From Lampris incognitus (Eukaryota > Chordata > Actinopteri > Lampriformes > Lampridae), in the NCBI RefSeq assembly GCF_029633865.1, contig NC_079217.1, forward strand, positions 60,788,614 to 60,852,613: DNA of 64,000 nucleotides, given 5' to 3'. Positions 1 to 10,370 of this stretch are shown here, piece after piece. Every line of letters starts with the position of its first letter. Within the stretch, counting starts at the first letter, position 1. The notes under the pieces are model-generated. The model had not been told where the DNA came from. It saw only the letters and a list, made by a program, of their open reading frames with translations, and searched no databases. The position numbers and the translations under genes were made by a program.

Positions 1-182
1 CCGCGCCACAGTCAGAACACGACACACGCAAGGGAGGCAAACCGCAGAGCTGAGAGAGGCTTTCTCAAAGAACGACAAACAGACGAATAAAACCATCTAT
101 CTATCTATCTATCTGTCGATCTGTGTCACACATACACAACAAAGACAAGCCAATACACAAACCTTGCGTTGCAGGACGGACA
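1..182 (+). other. gpr4: 5' flank / probable leader of gpr4
   Basis: This lies upstream of the gpr4 start codon and holds a short (ATCT)n microsatellite near 94-120. A pyrimidine-rich stretch ending in CAG at 172-174 looks like a splice acceptor 8 bases before the ATG, so a non-coding upstream exon may lie outside the window. I see no convincing TATA box. Confidence 0.35.
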
Positions 183-311
183 ATGTGCAACATCACTTTC
201 TGTGATGTGGCTAGTAAGGTGGACCAGTACTTCCAGCCCACGCTGTACATCATAGTCATCGTTCTGGGGCTGCCCACCAACTGCATGGCCCTGTGGGCTG
301 CATACATGCAA
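183..311 (+). CDS. gpr4: gpr4 coding exon 1 (residues 1-43: N-terminus and TM1)
   Basis: It starts at ATG 183 and ends after a CAA codon with donor GTGAGA at 312. The reading frame continues in phase 0 into exon 2, giving the junction Q|V-R-Q-R-N-E-L that matches the GPR4 first intracellular loop. A (CA)n run begins a few bases into the intron. Confidence 0.9.
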
Positions 312-331
312 GTGAGAACCACACACACACA

Positions 332-410
<79 letters not shown>

Positions 411-3400
411 ACACACACACACTCACTCTGCACATTGCACTGATCTCCCTGTCAAATATGTACATCCACTGTCTGTGCCGCCTTAATCCAGTTCAGGGCT
501 ATCCCAGCATGCATTGAGCCATAGGCAGGGTGACTCGTGGACACAATCACTCGCACACCATTCACACATACGGGCAATTCCCTCATATAGTAGACTCCAG
601 TTCCCCTAAAACGCGTCTCTTTGGACTGTAGGAAACGGCAGAAACAAGGCGTAGTACTACCGTGCAGCGTGTGTTGTCATGCAGATTAGATATATTTTAT
701 TTTAATCAGATTTAATCAATAATTTGATTATTTCAACCACCATTTAGATGCCTCAATGCAGTGGTTCCCAAACGGTGGTGCGTGTACCCGAGAGCGGCAC
801 GGTGGCCCAGTGGTTAGCGCCGTCACCTCACAGCAAGAAGATCCTGGGTTCGAACCTCCGGGTTAGTCCAAACTAGGGGGGTCAACCCAGGTCGTCCTCT
901 GTGTGGAGTTTGCATGTTCCCCCCCGTGTCTGCGGTGGGTTTTCTCCAGGTGCTCCGGTTTCCCCCACCATCAGAAGCACATGCATGTTGGGGTTAGTAC
1001 TCCTGTCTGTGCCCCTGAGCAAGGCATGGAAAGACGAACTGGAGTTGGTCCCCGGGCGCTGCACGGCGGCTGCCCACTGCTGCTAGCTACACAGCTAGGA
1101 TGGGTTAAATGCAGAGCATAATTTCCCCACGGGGATTAATAAAGTATCTCTCTCACTGATGGTGGGCGAAGCGCCACCTGGTGGTATGCAAGGGCCTTGC
1201 TGAAAGGCTCAGCGATTGCGCTCTAACTGACCCAAGTCCTTAACTTAAAACCAAAAAATTGTCATTTAATCTCATTTTATTACAGACGGAACTGGTTGTG
1301 CACATACACCCAAAAGGTAGGGATTCGTACTACCGGCATCTGACCTGTGAAAGGACCGCATGGCGAGCGGCAGAGAAGCAACCACGTCTCTGGAGTGAGA
1401 CTGAAACAACGAACATTCATGCTCAATGAGAATCAAATCAAAAAAATAAATAATATAAATAAATAAACAAATAAATACCAACATCCTACTGTGAGGATAC
1501 TAACAACCTACTGTGAGGTTACTAACATCCTATTGTGAGGATACTAACATCTACTGTGAGGTTACTAACATCCTACTGTGAGGATGCTAACATCCTACTG
1601 TGAGGTTACTAACATCCTACTGCGAGGCTACCAACATCCTACTGTGAGAGTACCAACATTCTACTGTGAGGATGCTAACATCCTACTGTGAGGTTACTAA
1701 CATCCTACTGTGAGGATACTAACATCCTACTGTGAGGTTACTAACAACCTACTGTGAGGATACTAACATCCTACTGTGAGGTTACTAACATCCTACTGTG
1801 AGGATACTAACAACCTACTGTGAGGTTACTAACATCCTACTGTGAGGATGCTAACATCTACTGTGAGGTTACTAACATCCTACTGTGAGGATGCTAACAT
1901 CCTACTGTGAGGTTACTAACATCCTACTGTGAGGATACTAACATCCTACTGTGAGGTTACTAACATCCTACTGTGAGGTTACTAACATCCTACTGTGAGG
2001 ATGCTAACATCCTACTGTGAGGTTACTAACATCCTACTGTGAGGATACTAACATCCTACTGTGAGGTTACTAACATCCTACTGTGAGGTTACTAACATCC
2101 TACCGTGAGCCTACTAACATACTACCGTGAGGATACTAACATCCTACTGTGAGGATACTAACATCCTACTGTGAGGATACTAACATCCTACTGTGAGGAT
2201 ACTAACATCGTACTGTGAGGATACTAACATCCTACTGTGAGGATGCTAACATCCTACTGTGAGGATACTAACATACTACTGTGATGTTACTAACATCCTA
2301 CTGTGAGGATACTAACATCCTACTGTGAGGATACCAACATTCTACTGTGAGGATACTAACAACCTACTGTGAGGATACTAACATCATACTGCAAGGATGC
2401 TAACATCCTACTGTGAGGTTACTAACATCCTATTGTGAGGATACTAACATTCTACTGTGAGGATACCAACATCATACTGTGAGGATACTAACATTCTACT
2501 GTGAGGATGCTAACATCCTACTATGAGGATACTAACATTCTACTGTGAGGATGGTAACATCCTACTGTGAGGATACTAACATTCTACTGTGAGGATGCTA
2601 ACATTGTACTGTGAGGATACTAACATCCTACTACGAGGATGCTAACATCGTACTGTGAGGATACTAACATCCTACTGTGAGGATACTAACAGCAGACTGT
2701 GAGGATACCAGCATTCTACTGTGAGGATGCTAACATCGTACTGTGAGGATACTAACGTCCTACTGTGAGGATGCTAACTGCTAACATCAGCGCTAAATGC
2801 TTAGCTACCGTACACCTACAACACAGGGCGTCAGAAACAGTGATTTTCCCCAAGTCCTTTTTCCCATTTTGTTTGAGTGGTTCACACAACAGCAGTGGCT
2901 CACTGCAGCCCCACTGAAAACAGTTACCCCTGCTGCTTCATAGTACCTTCACCAACTGTCTCCTGAAGTTTATTGTGTACAAATACTCAGAACTCAGCAA
3001 GATCTTCATATATTTCTGTTAATATCTATTGTTATTTTTCCTGTTAATCAGTCAGGCTCTGACAAAGACTGTCAGAGTTATGTAGGCAGTGGCACTGTTT
3101 AACCCATAGCTGGGGGCTGGTTCGTGGGCATCAGGGAATATCCACACACCGGTGGGCCTACGTACCGCACGTTTAGGGGCCAGACCTCCTCCGAGTCCCT
3201 TGCAGTTCAGCCAGGGTGCAAGGTGTACCCAGTTACCGTGTGTTGCCACGAGGAGGCACTACATAGGGCTTGCTGTTGGAGAGGCTGGAAGGGAGAGACT
3301 TAACGTGTTCGGCTCTTCTGCTAGTCAGCGGTGAAGGTTGAGAGTGAGACGTGACAGGCACAGAACACTACACCAACACCAACACACTCGACGCTTCACA

Positions 3401-5232
3401 ACAAACCCACTTCTTACACAAGAATGTCAGTGAGAAATCTTTTTCATCGATCTCCACTTCCTCTCTCCATAACCTCTCATCTTTTCTTTCTTTTTACACC
3501 ACTCCCTCCCCGTCCAGGTGCGCCAACGTAACGAGCTCGGCATCTACCTGATCAACCTGTCGGTGGCGGACCTCCTCTACATCACCACGCTTCCGCTGTG
3601 GATCGACTACTTCCTGCAGCACGACCACTGGATCCATGGCCAGGAGAGCTGCAAGCTCTTCGGCTTCATCTTCTACACGAACATCTACGTCAGCATTGCC
3701 TTCCTCTGCTGCATATCCCTCGACCGGTACCTGGCCGTGGCCCACCCCTTGCGCTTCACAAAGGTCCGGCGAGTCAAAACAGGTACAGAGGAGTGGAGAA
3801 GGAAGTTCATGTACTTATGCATATATGCATAAGTAACTCATGCTTTTACGCCCTCTTAGTGAGAACACTTTTTTGGAGAGTTAATTTAGTGTTTGGAGTT
3901 TACTTTCATCTCCACTGCTTCTGTTTGTGGTCTACTAAACCTTGAAACCAACAAGCAATTCTTGCACCTTGACCCTTTCCTTTTTCTCATAGACTGAAAA
4001 ATCCAAAGTGCACTCGTTATGTATGATAGGACTGCTTACATCAGGTTTGTGCTGGGTGATATGGAAAAATGTATCACAATAATCATAGGGACTTTTACAC
4101 TATATTGATTTATGTCACCATATATATGCATAAATGTTTAAGAATCCCGCTGAGGTTCATCACATTGAACTGTTTGGTAATGTAAACGACTAATAAGACC
4201 CACTGGCCGATCGACTAGAGGGTCTGACCCTTTAGTCGATCGGTTAGTGATGTCGCCTTGTGGTGCAGTACACCCCATGTCGAATCCCGCACCGGGCGAG
4301 AAAATAGCTCGGTTACAGTAATATAAAGTATAGAATCAAACTAAAACTAGTTTTCAAAGATCAGAATTTCATCCCAATGCAATACTATTGAAAGACGATG
4401 AAAGATCATATTAAATGATTACCCAGCCCTGCCTGCAGTAGGAGCAATTTTATTTTGTAACACAGCTTAATCTGATATTCTTCTCTCCTCCACCCAACCT
4501 GCTCCAGCCGTGGTGGTCAGTGTCATGGTATGGATCATTGAGATCGTGGCCAACTCCGCTCCTCTCTTCCATGACGAGCTCTTCCAGAACAAGTTCAACC
4601 ACACCTTCTGTTTCGAGAAGTACCCCATGCAGGACTGGGTGGCCGGGATGAACCTCTACAGAACATTCCTGGGTTTCCTGGCCCCCTGGGCGGCCATGTT
4701 GGTCGCCTACCGCGGCATCCTGGCCGCCGTGCGTTGTAACGTCTCCACGGAGCAACAGGAGAAGGCCAAGATCACGCGGCTGGCGCTGAGCCTCATCCTG
4801 ATTGTGTTCTTCTGTTTCGGACCGTATCACGTGCTGCTCCTCTGGAGGAGTGTCTTGTTCCTGAAGGCGCCTTGTGACTGCGGCTCAGAGGAGAGCCTCT
4901 TTGCAGCGTACCACGTCTCGCTGGCACTGACCAGCCTCAACTGTGTGGCCGACCCCATTTTGTACTGTTTCGTGAATGAGGGGGCGAGGCACGACGTTGG
5001 CAAAGCTCTCTCCACGCTGCTGGCCGCCGCCTGCTACAAGGGGCCCTCCTCTTCCTCGCCGTCCCACGCCGACATGCTCGCCGCCGGCTCGGTCTCCATG
5101 GAGACGCCGCTGTCAGCGAAGAAGCAGCCAAACGTTTACGGGGATGGGGAGAAGACGAGCAGTTACAAGATAGAACTGGTGGCACTGAAGGAAGAGTGTC
5201 TACAGATGACTATCCTCGGTGTTGGAAAGTGA
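183..5232 (+). CDS. gpr4: gpr4, proton-sensing G protein-coupled receptor, three coding exons
   Basis: This is a class A seven-transmembrane receptor of the GPR4/GPR65/GPR68/GPR132 group, which senses extracellular acid through histidines and signals at the plasma membrane. Exons are 183-311, 3518-3782 and 4508-5232, giving 1119 nt and 372 residues (human GPR4 has 362). Both introns are GT-AG: phase 0 after residue 43 and phase 1 within codon 132. Visible features: N-glycosylation motif NIT at residues 3-5, GLPTN at the TM1 end, extracellular cysteines C88 and C166, DRY at 112-114 with the GPR4-like context [20 protein letters not shown] at 162-169, FGPYH in TM6, AAYH at 264-267 and DPILY at 280-284. 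Counterparts of human H165, H269 and D282 are H163, H267 and D280; the position of H79 is Q77. The start was chosen because the downstream frame matches the GPR4 N-terminus. The C-terminal tail is Ser-rich. GPR4 fits better than its relatives because of the near-identical TM2-TM3 block. Confidence 0.93.
319..422. repeat. (CA)n microsatellite in gpr4 intron 1
   Basis: About 100 bp of CA dinucleotides with a few interruptions, starting 7 bases after the exon 1 donor. The open frames across it are low-complexity artefacts. Confidence 0.95.
423..793. other. gpr4 intron 1, no feature recognised
   Basis: Unremarkable intron sequence. I see no coding potential or repeat family here. Confidence 0.5.
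794..1155 (+). mobile_element. tRNA-derived SINE-like repeat in gpr4 intron 1
   Basis: The head has an A-box-like GTGGCCCAGTGGTTAGCGC and a B-box-like GGGTTCGAACCTC near 846, as in tRNA-derived SINEs. The body, with the phrase GTGTGGAGTTTGCATGTTC, recurs in reverse orientation at 19.2, 22.6 and 29.4 kb. The tail ends in GGGGATTAATAAAGTATC, a common end of fish retroelements. The family name is not assigned. Confidence 0.7.
1156..1489. other. gpr4 intron 1, no feature recognised
   Basis: Unique-looking intron sequence before the minisatellite, with an A/T-rich stretch around 1437-1480. Nothing else is recognised. Confidence 0.5.
1490..2783. repeat. 22-bp minisatellite, about 58 units, in gpr4 intron 1
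   Basis: The unit reads ACTAACATCCTACTGTGAGG plus AT/TT, with variants TACC, ATGC and GTAC. Most units contain TACTAAC. The array is almost uninterrupted and ends in TGCTAACTGCTAACATC. Confidence 0.95.
2784..3517. other. gpr4 intron 1, 3' part with polypyrimidine tract
   Basis: Mostly unique sequence. A long pyrimidine tract from about 3475 leads to the acceptor CGTCCAG at 3511-3517. Confidence 0.6.
3518..3782 (+). CDS. gpr4: gpr4 coding exon 2 (ICL1 to ICL2, residues 44-132)
   Basis: The acceptor is CAG at 3515-3517 and the donor GTACAG starts at 3783. The exon encodes TM2, TM3, the conserved Cys and the DRY motif, and ends one base into the alanine codon completed by CC at 4508. The open frame beyond 3782 is intron read-through. 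Confidence 0.93.
3783..4507. other. gpr4 intron 2
   Basis: A 725-bp GT-AG phase 1 intron. It contains a solo LTR (4181-4317) and otherwise AT-rich sequence. The acceptor CTCCAG ends at 4507. Confidence 0.85.
4181..4317 (+). mobile_element. Solo LTR of the TRIM-like family (tRNA-like body)
   Basis: It begins TGTAAACGAC and ends CGGTTACA, with GTAA directly repeated on both sides (4177-4180 and 4318-4321). The body is closely related to the LTRs at 27329-27463 and 27567-27700, including GTGATGTCGCCTTGTGGTGC and a B-box-like TCGAATCCCGC. It was originally readable as a SINE; the TG...CA ends and 4-bp duplication favour an LTR. Confidence 0.7.
4508..5232 (+). CDS. gpr4: gpr4 coding exon 3 (TM4 to C-terminus, residues 132-372)
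   Basis: It encodes TM4-TM7 and a cytoplasmic tail rich in Ser and Lys, with stop TGA at 5230-5232. This part is GC-rich, unlike the introns. The tail beyond about residue 295 is poorly conserved in the family. Confidence 0.93.
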
Positions 5233-6813
5233 GTTCCACCGAGGAAACGTAGTTCCAGTACTATACAACCAAATGGGCAGATGGTGGTGCTAAAACTACC
5301 GGGTTTTGGTGGGGGGGGGGGTTGTTCCCAAGGGGGTCCGCAATAGTAAAAAATGTGCGCAGTCATGTTACTGTAGGACTCTGGGGTGAAATCATCCAGC
5401 GCCACGGGGAAATATTCAGTGTCAGTCTGAGGGTGAAGACTGCGATCTTAATGGGGGGGGGGGGGGGGGTTCATGAAAACTAAAACTAAAGAATGCTTTG
5501 TTGCGACAAGCCAGTCGTGACCATTCTATGGGATGTGTCACGCATGACAGACAACCACTCCATTTCAACACACACGAGTGCAACGGGAGTCCCTCCAAAT
5601 CACTGGAGGAATTGAACCCGGGTCTTTTCAGCAGCACGCTGACGCGTCCATGCAGTGAAGTTCGAACGCTTGAACGCTCGAGTAATGAGGCCCCTTAGCC
5701 GTCGTTCCTTCTCAGTATCTTCTAGGACAAATTATAGACCCATCCTCAGGAGGGTCTGATCCCGTCTCGAAACCCGCGAGACCAGCAAAGAGGAATTATA
5801 ATGGAAGGGATTAATGGTCGAAGTCATATTCAGTACTTATTCAAAATGGCCGCTGTTTTGGAGGGAACCGCAAAGCCTCATATGAAGTACCTCAGTTGGT
5901 AAATGTAGAAGCTAGCATGTGGAGAGCACGGGTGTCCTCGGTATCAAATGTGAGCCACGTTTTCCTCTCTTGCCAACAGACCAGCTAACAGGCAGAGATC
6001 CAACAATTACAGTAGATCCTAACCCTTTATTTCAATTTCATTTTTAATTTACCATGCTTGCTTAGAAAAGAATCTAAAATTCAAAGTAGTTTAACGTCCT
6101 ACGGTGAAGATAAATAGCCATTTTAAGACCAGTGTGAAGCAGAATATTGGTGACATATGTCAGTCAAAAAGAAAAACTAGTCAGCAACATGTGGGTACAT
6201 GCAGTGGGTAGAAAACAGGGAAAGATTTATTTGTTCAGCATCAAATGGGAATCTTATTACTGAACATTTCTGATGCACTGACTGTAATTTTATTGCATGG
6301 AACTACGTCTTGTTTTAACCGCTGTGAATTCAGACCCGTCCAGAAGTGACAGGTTCTGATAATAGATTTTATAGACCTTCACACTTCACGTTCAGACTGA
6401 TGCCTGGTGGTTTTAACTGTCCTGCACTTCCCAAACGGGATTTCTTCATATCACATGTTAGCATTTTCCCGCTGTAGCCACAAGGCACAGCCAAGAGCTA
6501 GCTGGCTAGTTTCAGCAGGCATTGAGCCTAACAATAATACGGATAATAATGATAATGATAATAATGATAACTATAATAATGACATTGTATTTGTAACGCA
6601 CTCGTTTAAAACAAATCTCAAAGTGATGCATGAAAAGATCATTGAACACAAATCACACTTACATTTCAAAATTAATATCATAGTTCAGATGGATCCAGAT
6701 TTAATTGGCTGCTAAGGTGTTCATTCCTACATGGGACTCGCTGTTGCGTTGAAATTCAGACCACAGCATAACAGATTTGTAGGGCCGACCAATTTTTTTA
6801 AACAGAATAGATG
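5233..6813. other. gpr4 3' flank, no gene recognised
   Basis: It includes the presumed 3' UTR, with G homopolymer runs near 5313-5322 and 5453-5470. I did not spot a canonical AATAAA soon after the stop, so the 3' end of the transcript is undefined. (GATAAT)-like low-complexity sequence lies at 6535-6580. Confidence 0.5.
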
Positions 6814-6916
6814 TCTTGATGCATGCTCAATAATCCAGGTAAGAAGATCACAGAAAGTTGAATCAGTTCATCTGGACACAACGTTTACTGAGAGAAACGT
6901 CTCATCTAACCTGACT

Positions 6917-7383
6917 GCAGGTGTCCCCACCCTTATAAACAATACAGTGACTGCAGGTATCCCCACCCTTACAAACAACACAGTGACTGCAGGTGTCCCC
7001 ACCCTTACAAACAACACAGTGACTGCAGGTGTCCCCACCCTTACAAACAACACAGTGACTGCAGGTGTCCCCACCCTTACAAACAACACAGTGACTGCAG
7101 GTATCCCCACCCTTACAAACAACACAGTGACTGCAGGTATCCCCACCCTTATAAACAATACAGTGACTGCAGGTATCCCCACCCTTACAAACAACACAGT
7201 GACTGCAGGTGTCCCCACCCTTACAAACAACACAGTGACTGCAGGTATCCCAACCCTTATAAACAACATGGTGACTGCAGGTATCCCCACCCTTACAAAC
7301 AACACAGTGACTGCAGGTATCCCCACCCTTACAAAACAACACAGTGACTGCAGGTATCCCCACCCTTACAAACAATATAGTGG
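6917..7383. repeat. 36-bp minisatellite in the left arm of the Penelope-like element
   Basis: About 13 units of GTGACTGCAGGTATCCCCAC plus CCTTACAAACAACACA. The right arm has three to four units in reverse complement (8445-8555). The unit is a multiple of 3, so long frames appear on both strands without being genes. Confidence 0.92.
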
Positions 7384-7708
7384 CATAACGACCCAAACCA
7401 ACGACCAGTTTCATATGGGCGTAACCATTAACTAGAGTTTCAATGGCCATGTGCACTATTCAGAGGATTGGGGAATGGTTGCAATGACAACATTGAAAGA
7501 TAGCGACAGATAGCCAGTCCCCCCCCCCCCCCCAGTTCAGGGACGATCGTTCCCTCTTCACATAGATTGCCTCTTTGACTCCCTGTTCAAACCAGCCTTC
7601 CTCCCTATCAAGGATGTGCACATCCTCATCCTTGAAAGAGTGGGCAGCTGTCTCAGCATAAACCAGTGGTGATTCTGTATGTGGTGGGAGTTTCGGAACA
7701 GATGAGAC

Positions 7709-8345
7709 ATGTACTTTCCAAACAGCGCGTCTCAGTTGCTTTCACACCCCAAAACACCACTGCACCAGAAGTTGGTCCACCCCAAGGATCAGGTGCCCCA
7801 GCACAAACAGGGGAATATAGTGTACCCTGTTAAGTGCCAGGAGGATTGTCGTGACTTGTACATCGGGGAAACCAAACAGACGCTGGCCAAGAGGATGACA
7901 CAACACAGGAGAGCTACCACATCAGGCCAGGACTCTACAATCTACATCAGGGGTGCCCAACTCCATGCCTCGAGGGCTGCAGTGTCTGCGGGTATTTGTT
8001 CCAACCATGCACTACACCACCTGATTTAACTAATTAGCTCACCTCTTGGACCAAGGAGGGAAAAGAATTAGTTAAATCAGGTGGTGTAGTGCATGGTTGC
8101 AACAAATACCCGCTGACACTGCGGCCCTCGAGGCCTGGAGTTGGGCACCCCTGATCCACACCCATCTATAGGCCAGTGGCCACTCTTTCAAGGATGAGGA
8201 TGTGCACATCCTTGATAGGCAGGGACGCAGGTTTGAAAGGGTAGTCAAAGAGGCTATCTATGTGAAGAGGGAACAGCCATCCCTGAACCGAGGGGGTGGG
8301 GCTAAGAGTCAATCTGTCACCATCTTACAATGCTGTGATTTCAAC
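7709..8345 (+). pseudogene. Penelope-like C-terminal GIY-YIG endonuclease remnant
   Basis: The frame from 7709 carries KCQEDCRDLYIGETKQTL followed by AKRMTQHRRA, the GIY-YIG nuclease pattern of Penelope-like retroelements, which nicks target DNA. The frame is broken at 7948 by a fold-back MITE. Related coding sequence resumes at 8154 with the segment for the domain's C-terminus. The N-terminal RT portion is absent. A second remnant lies at 24390-24600. Confidence 0.75.
7948..8153. mobile_element. Fold-back hAT-type MITE
   Basis: A 206-bp near-perfect palindrome. It starts CAGGGGTGCCCAACTCCA and ends TGGAGTTGGGCACCCCTG, with arms of about 88 bp and a short loop. Flanks ATCTACAT (7940-7947) and ATCCACAC (8154-8161) match at 6 of 8 positions, as expected of an aged 8-bp hAT duplication. 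Confidence 0.85.
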
Positions 8346-8650
8346 TATTCCCCAATCCTCTGTGAGTAGTACACGTGGTCATCGTAACTCTAGTTATTGG
8401 TCATGGTAATTTGCATATGAAACTGATCGTTGTTTTCGGTCGTTACGCCACTGTATTGTTTATAAGGGTGGGGGTACCTGCAGTCACTGTGTTGTTTATA
8501 AGGGTGGGGATACCTGCAGTCACTGTGTTGTTTATAAGGGTGGGGTACCTGCAGTCAGTTGAGACTGAAGAGGTCACTTAGATGAGTGATGAAACGTATC
8601 CTTCAATAAACGTTGTGTCCAGATGAACTGATTCAACTTTCTGGGATAAA

Positions 8651-9594
8651 AATAGATGGCTAATATAATTTCTTTTTCAGGAAAAGCAATACTTTGATTA
8701 GCAGATTTACACAATTCCTACGGCTGTGTTATTTTAATCTAATTATTATTATTATTATTATCGTTCATTTAATTCTTCATTCAAGTGGATAAACTTACAT
8801 GTTATACCTTTAATACATCTGTCACCATTGCACCCCTGCTGGTTGCAGTGTGCCATAGGTGTGCAGTATACCAGAAAAAAAAAACAAAAAGTTTGAACCA
8901 ATCACAGAGACAATCCGAGCCCAAACCAGTCACTCCTCTTTCAATCACTCTGCTAACAGCACAGATTCCCTTCCAAAAAACGTCAAATTTTTCAAAGATA
9001 AGAAAGGGTTGGATGCCTCATTTAGAAATGTGAAAGGGACACGAGAATTCCTAAACTCCCATCCAAACCAGTGTTAGCGCCCCTACAGGCCAGTCAGTGA
9101 AGTGTACTATTTCAGGGAAAAACGTCAGCGTAATTTAATATACCAGCCAACCTTCCGAGTGAAGTCAAACAGTCAGTGATCTCGGCAACGGGAAACAGAC
9201 GCAGACCCGGATGGAGAAATCTTTTGAAACGCTTCAAGGGAACTGAGCATCCTTGTTCCGCCACAATGATGCTGGGAGAACTCTTTTGTGCAATGTTGCC
9301 TAGCAACAAACCATTCTTTGTTTGTATTATGGCCTGTTTTTTTGTGTTACTGCTTGACTGTCTGAGAAAGGAGGTACTGGGCTTCATAGCATGTGACTTT
9401 GTTCAACAACATCAGCAGGAAATAAATTATATCAAAATGCAGAGCCACCTGTGTTTGTTTTCTCCGCTCTCCGGCCGGCTGGGCGGGCGGGCGGGGCAGA
9501 GCGCGCCACGGCTCCCGAGACTGAAAGTGCACGTGTCCACATGAGCGGTTTTTATTCCCGCCAGATGGAGCGTGACGGGCTGTTTAATATACCG

Positions 9595-9597
<3 letters not shown>
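8651..9597. other. Intergenic, no gene recognised
   Basis: AT-rich start with a short (TTA)n at 8745-8760. The small open frames at 8785-9077 and 9176-9544 have no recognisable domain. GC-rich sequence lies at 9470-9520. Confidence 0.5.
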
Positions 9598-9648
<51 letters not shown>

Positions 9649-9654
9649 GTGTGT
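9598..9654. repeat. (GT)n microsatellite
   Basis: Direct GT dinucleotide run with one GC interruption. Confidence 0.95.
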
Positions 9655-10002
9655 CTGAACGACACAATAAAGGACAAATCTCCATTTGTTAAAGACAAAG
9701 CTCGACGCGATCACCTATTTATGATAAAACGTTACCTTTTACACGTTATTCGCGCTGTAGTCGGGCCCATTCAGCGTAACTTGAGACCCTCCGACGCCGT
9801 CTATACTAACCGCCGGTTACCGATGAGTAACCCGACAGGAAACGTTAGTCTGACACGGGAAACGATGCGCTTGACGTAACATCCGGTTGCCCCTAAGCAG
9901 ACACCAGAGGCCTGCCGGGCGCTATTGATAACGTCTCTGGCAACTTAAAATGTCATTCTCTTTTGTTAATGTAGTTTATAAGGCACGAAAAAAAGTTACC
10001 AT

Positions 10003-10356
10003 GGCATCCGGGTTGGCGTGGCGGTCTATTCCGTTGCCTGCCAACACGGGGGTCGCCGGTTCGAATCCCAGCGTTACCTGCGGCTTGGTCGGGCGTCCCT
10101 ACACACACAATTGGCCGTGTCTGTGGGCGGGAAGCCGAATGTGGGTCCTGGTCTCTGTTCAGAGGGGAGGGGGAACTGGCGCCCCCTCCTGGCGAAACTC
10201 CTAACTGTCAGGTGAAAAGAAGCGGCTGGCGACTCCACATGTATCGGAGGAGGCACGTGGTGGTCTGCAGACCTCCCCGGATCGGCAGAGGGGGTGGAGC
10301 AGGGACCGGGACGGCTCGGAGAGCAGATTAATTGGCCGGGAGAAAAGGGGGGGGTT
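10003..10356 (+). mobile_element. tRNA-derived SINE, full-length with 14-bp target duplication
   Basis: The head carries a perfect B box, GGTTCGAATCC, near 10058. The body includes CACAATTGGCCGTGTCTG and the end ATTAATTGGCCGGG. AAAAAAGTTACCAT flanks it at 9989-10002 and 10357-10370. Copies in reverse orientation lie at 31.7, 38.7 and 48.9 kb. Confidence 0.88.
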
Positions 10357-10370
10357 AAAAAAGTTACCAT

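Larger units (their letters stand above)
6814..8650 (+). mobile_element. Penelope-like element composite with inverted arms
   Basis: Sequence ending near 8640 with GATGAACTGATTCAACTTTC is present in reverse complement at 6853-6880, so the same 3' region stands at both ends in opposite orientation. Between them a + strand GIY-YIG remnant runs from about 7709. The left arm includes an inverted copy (7525-7650) of the coding segment at 8165-8285. AATAGATG occurs at both edges (6806-6813 and 8651-8658), a candidate target duplication. Terminal repeats in inverted orientation are known for Penelope-like elements. The copy is truncated and lacks most of the reverse transcriptase. Confidence 0.75.

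Noticed and set aside
1490..2783. CRISPR-like array
   Set aside because: Units are contiguous 22-bp tandem copies with no unique spacers, in a vertebrate intron; the same applies to all other arrays here.
3518..3832. gpr4 exon 2 extending to the stop at 3832
   Set aside because: Homology ends exactly at a GTACAG donor after the RVKT codons and resumes at 4508.
4181..4317. tRNA-derived SINE
   Set aside because: TG...CA ends, 4-bp duplications in three separate copies and the two-LTR copy at 27329 with a primer-binding site fit an LTR better, though a SINE-like origin of the LTR body remains possible.
10003..10090. tRNA gene
   Set aside because: The perfect B box belongs to a SINE head; there is no complete cloverleaf, and target duplications define a retroposon.
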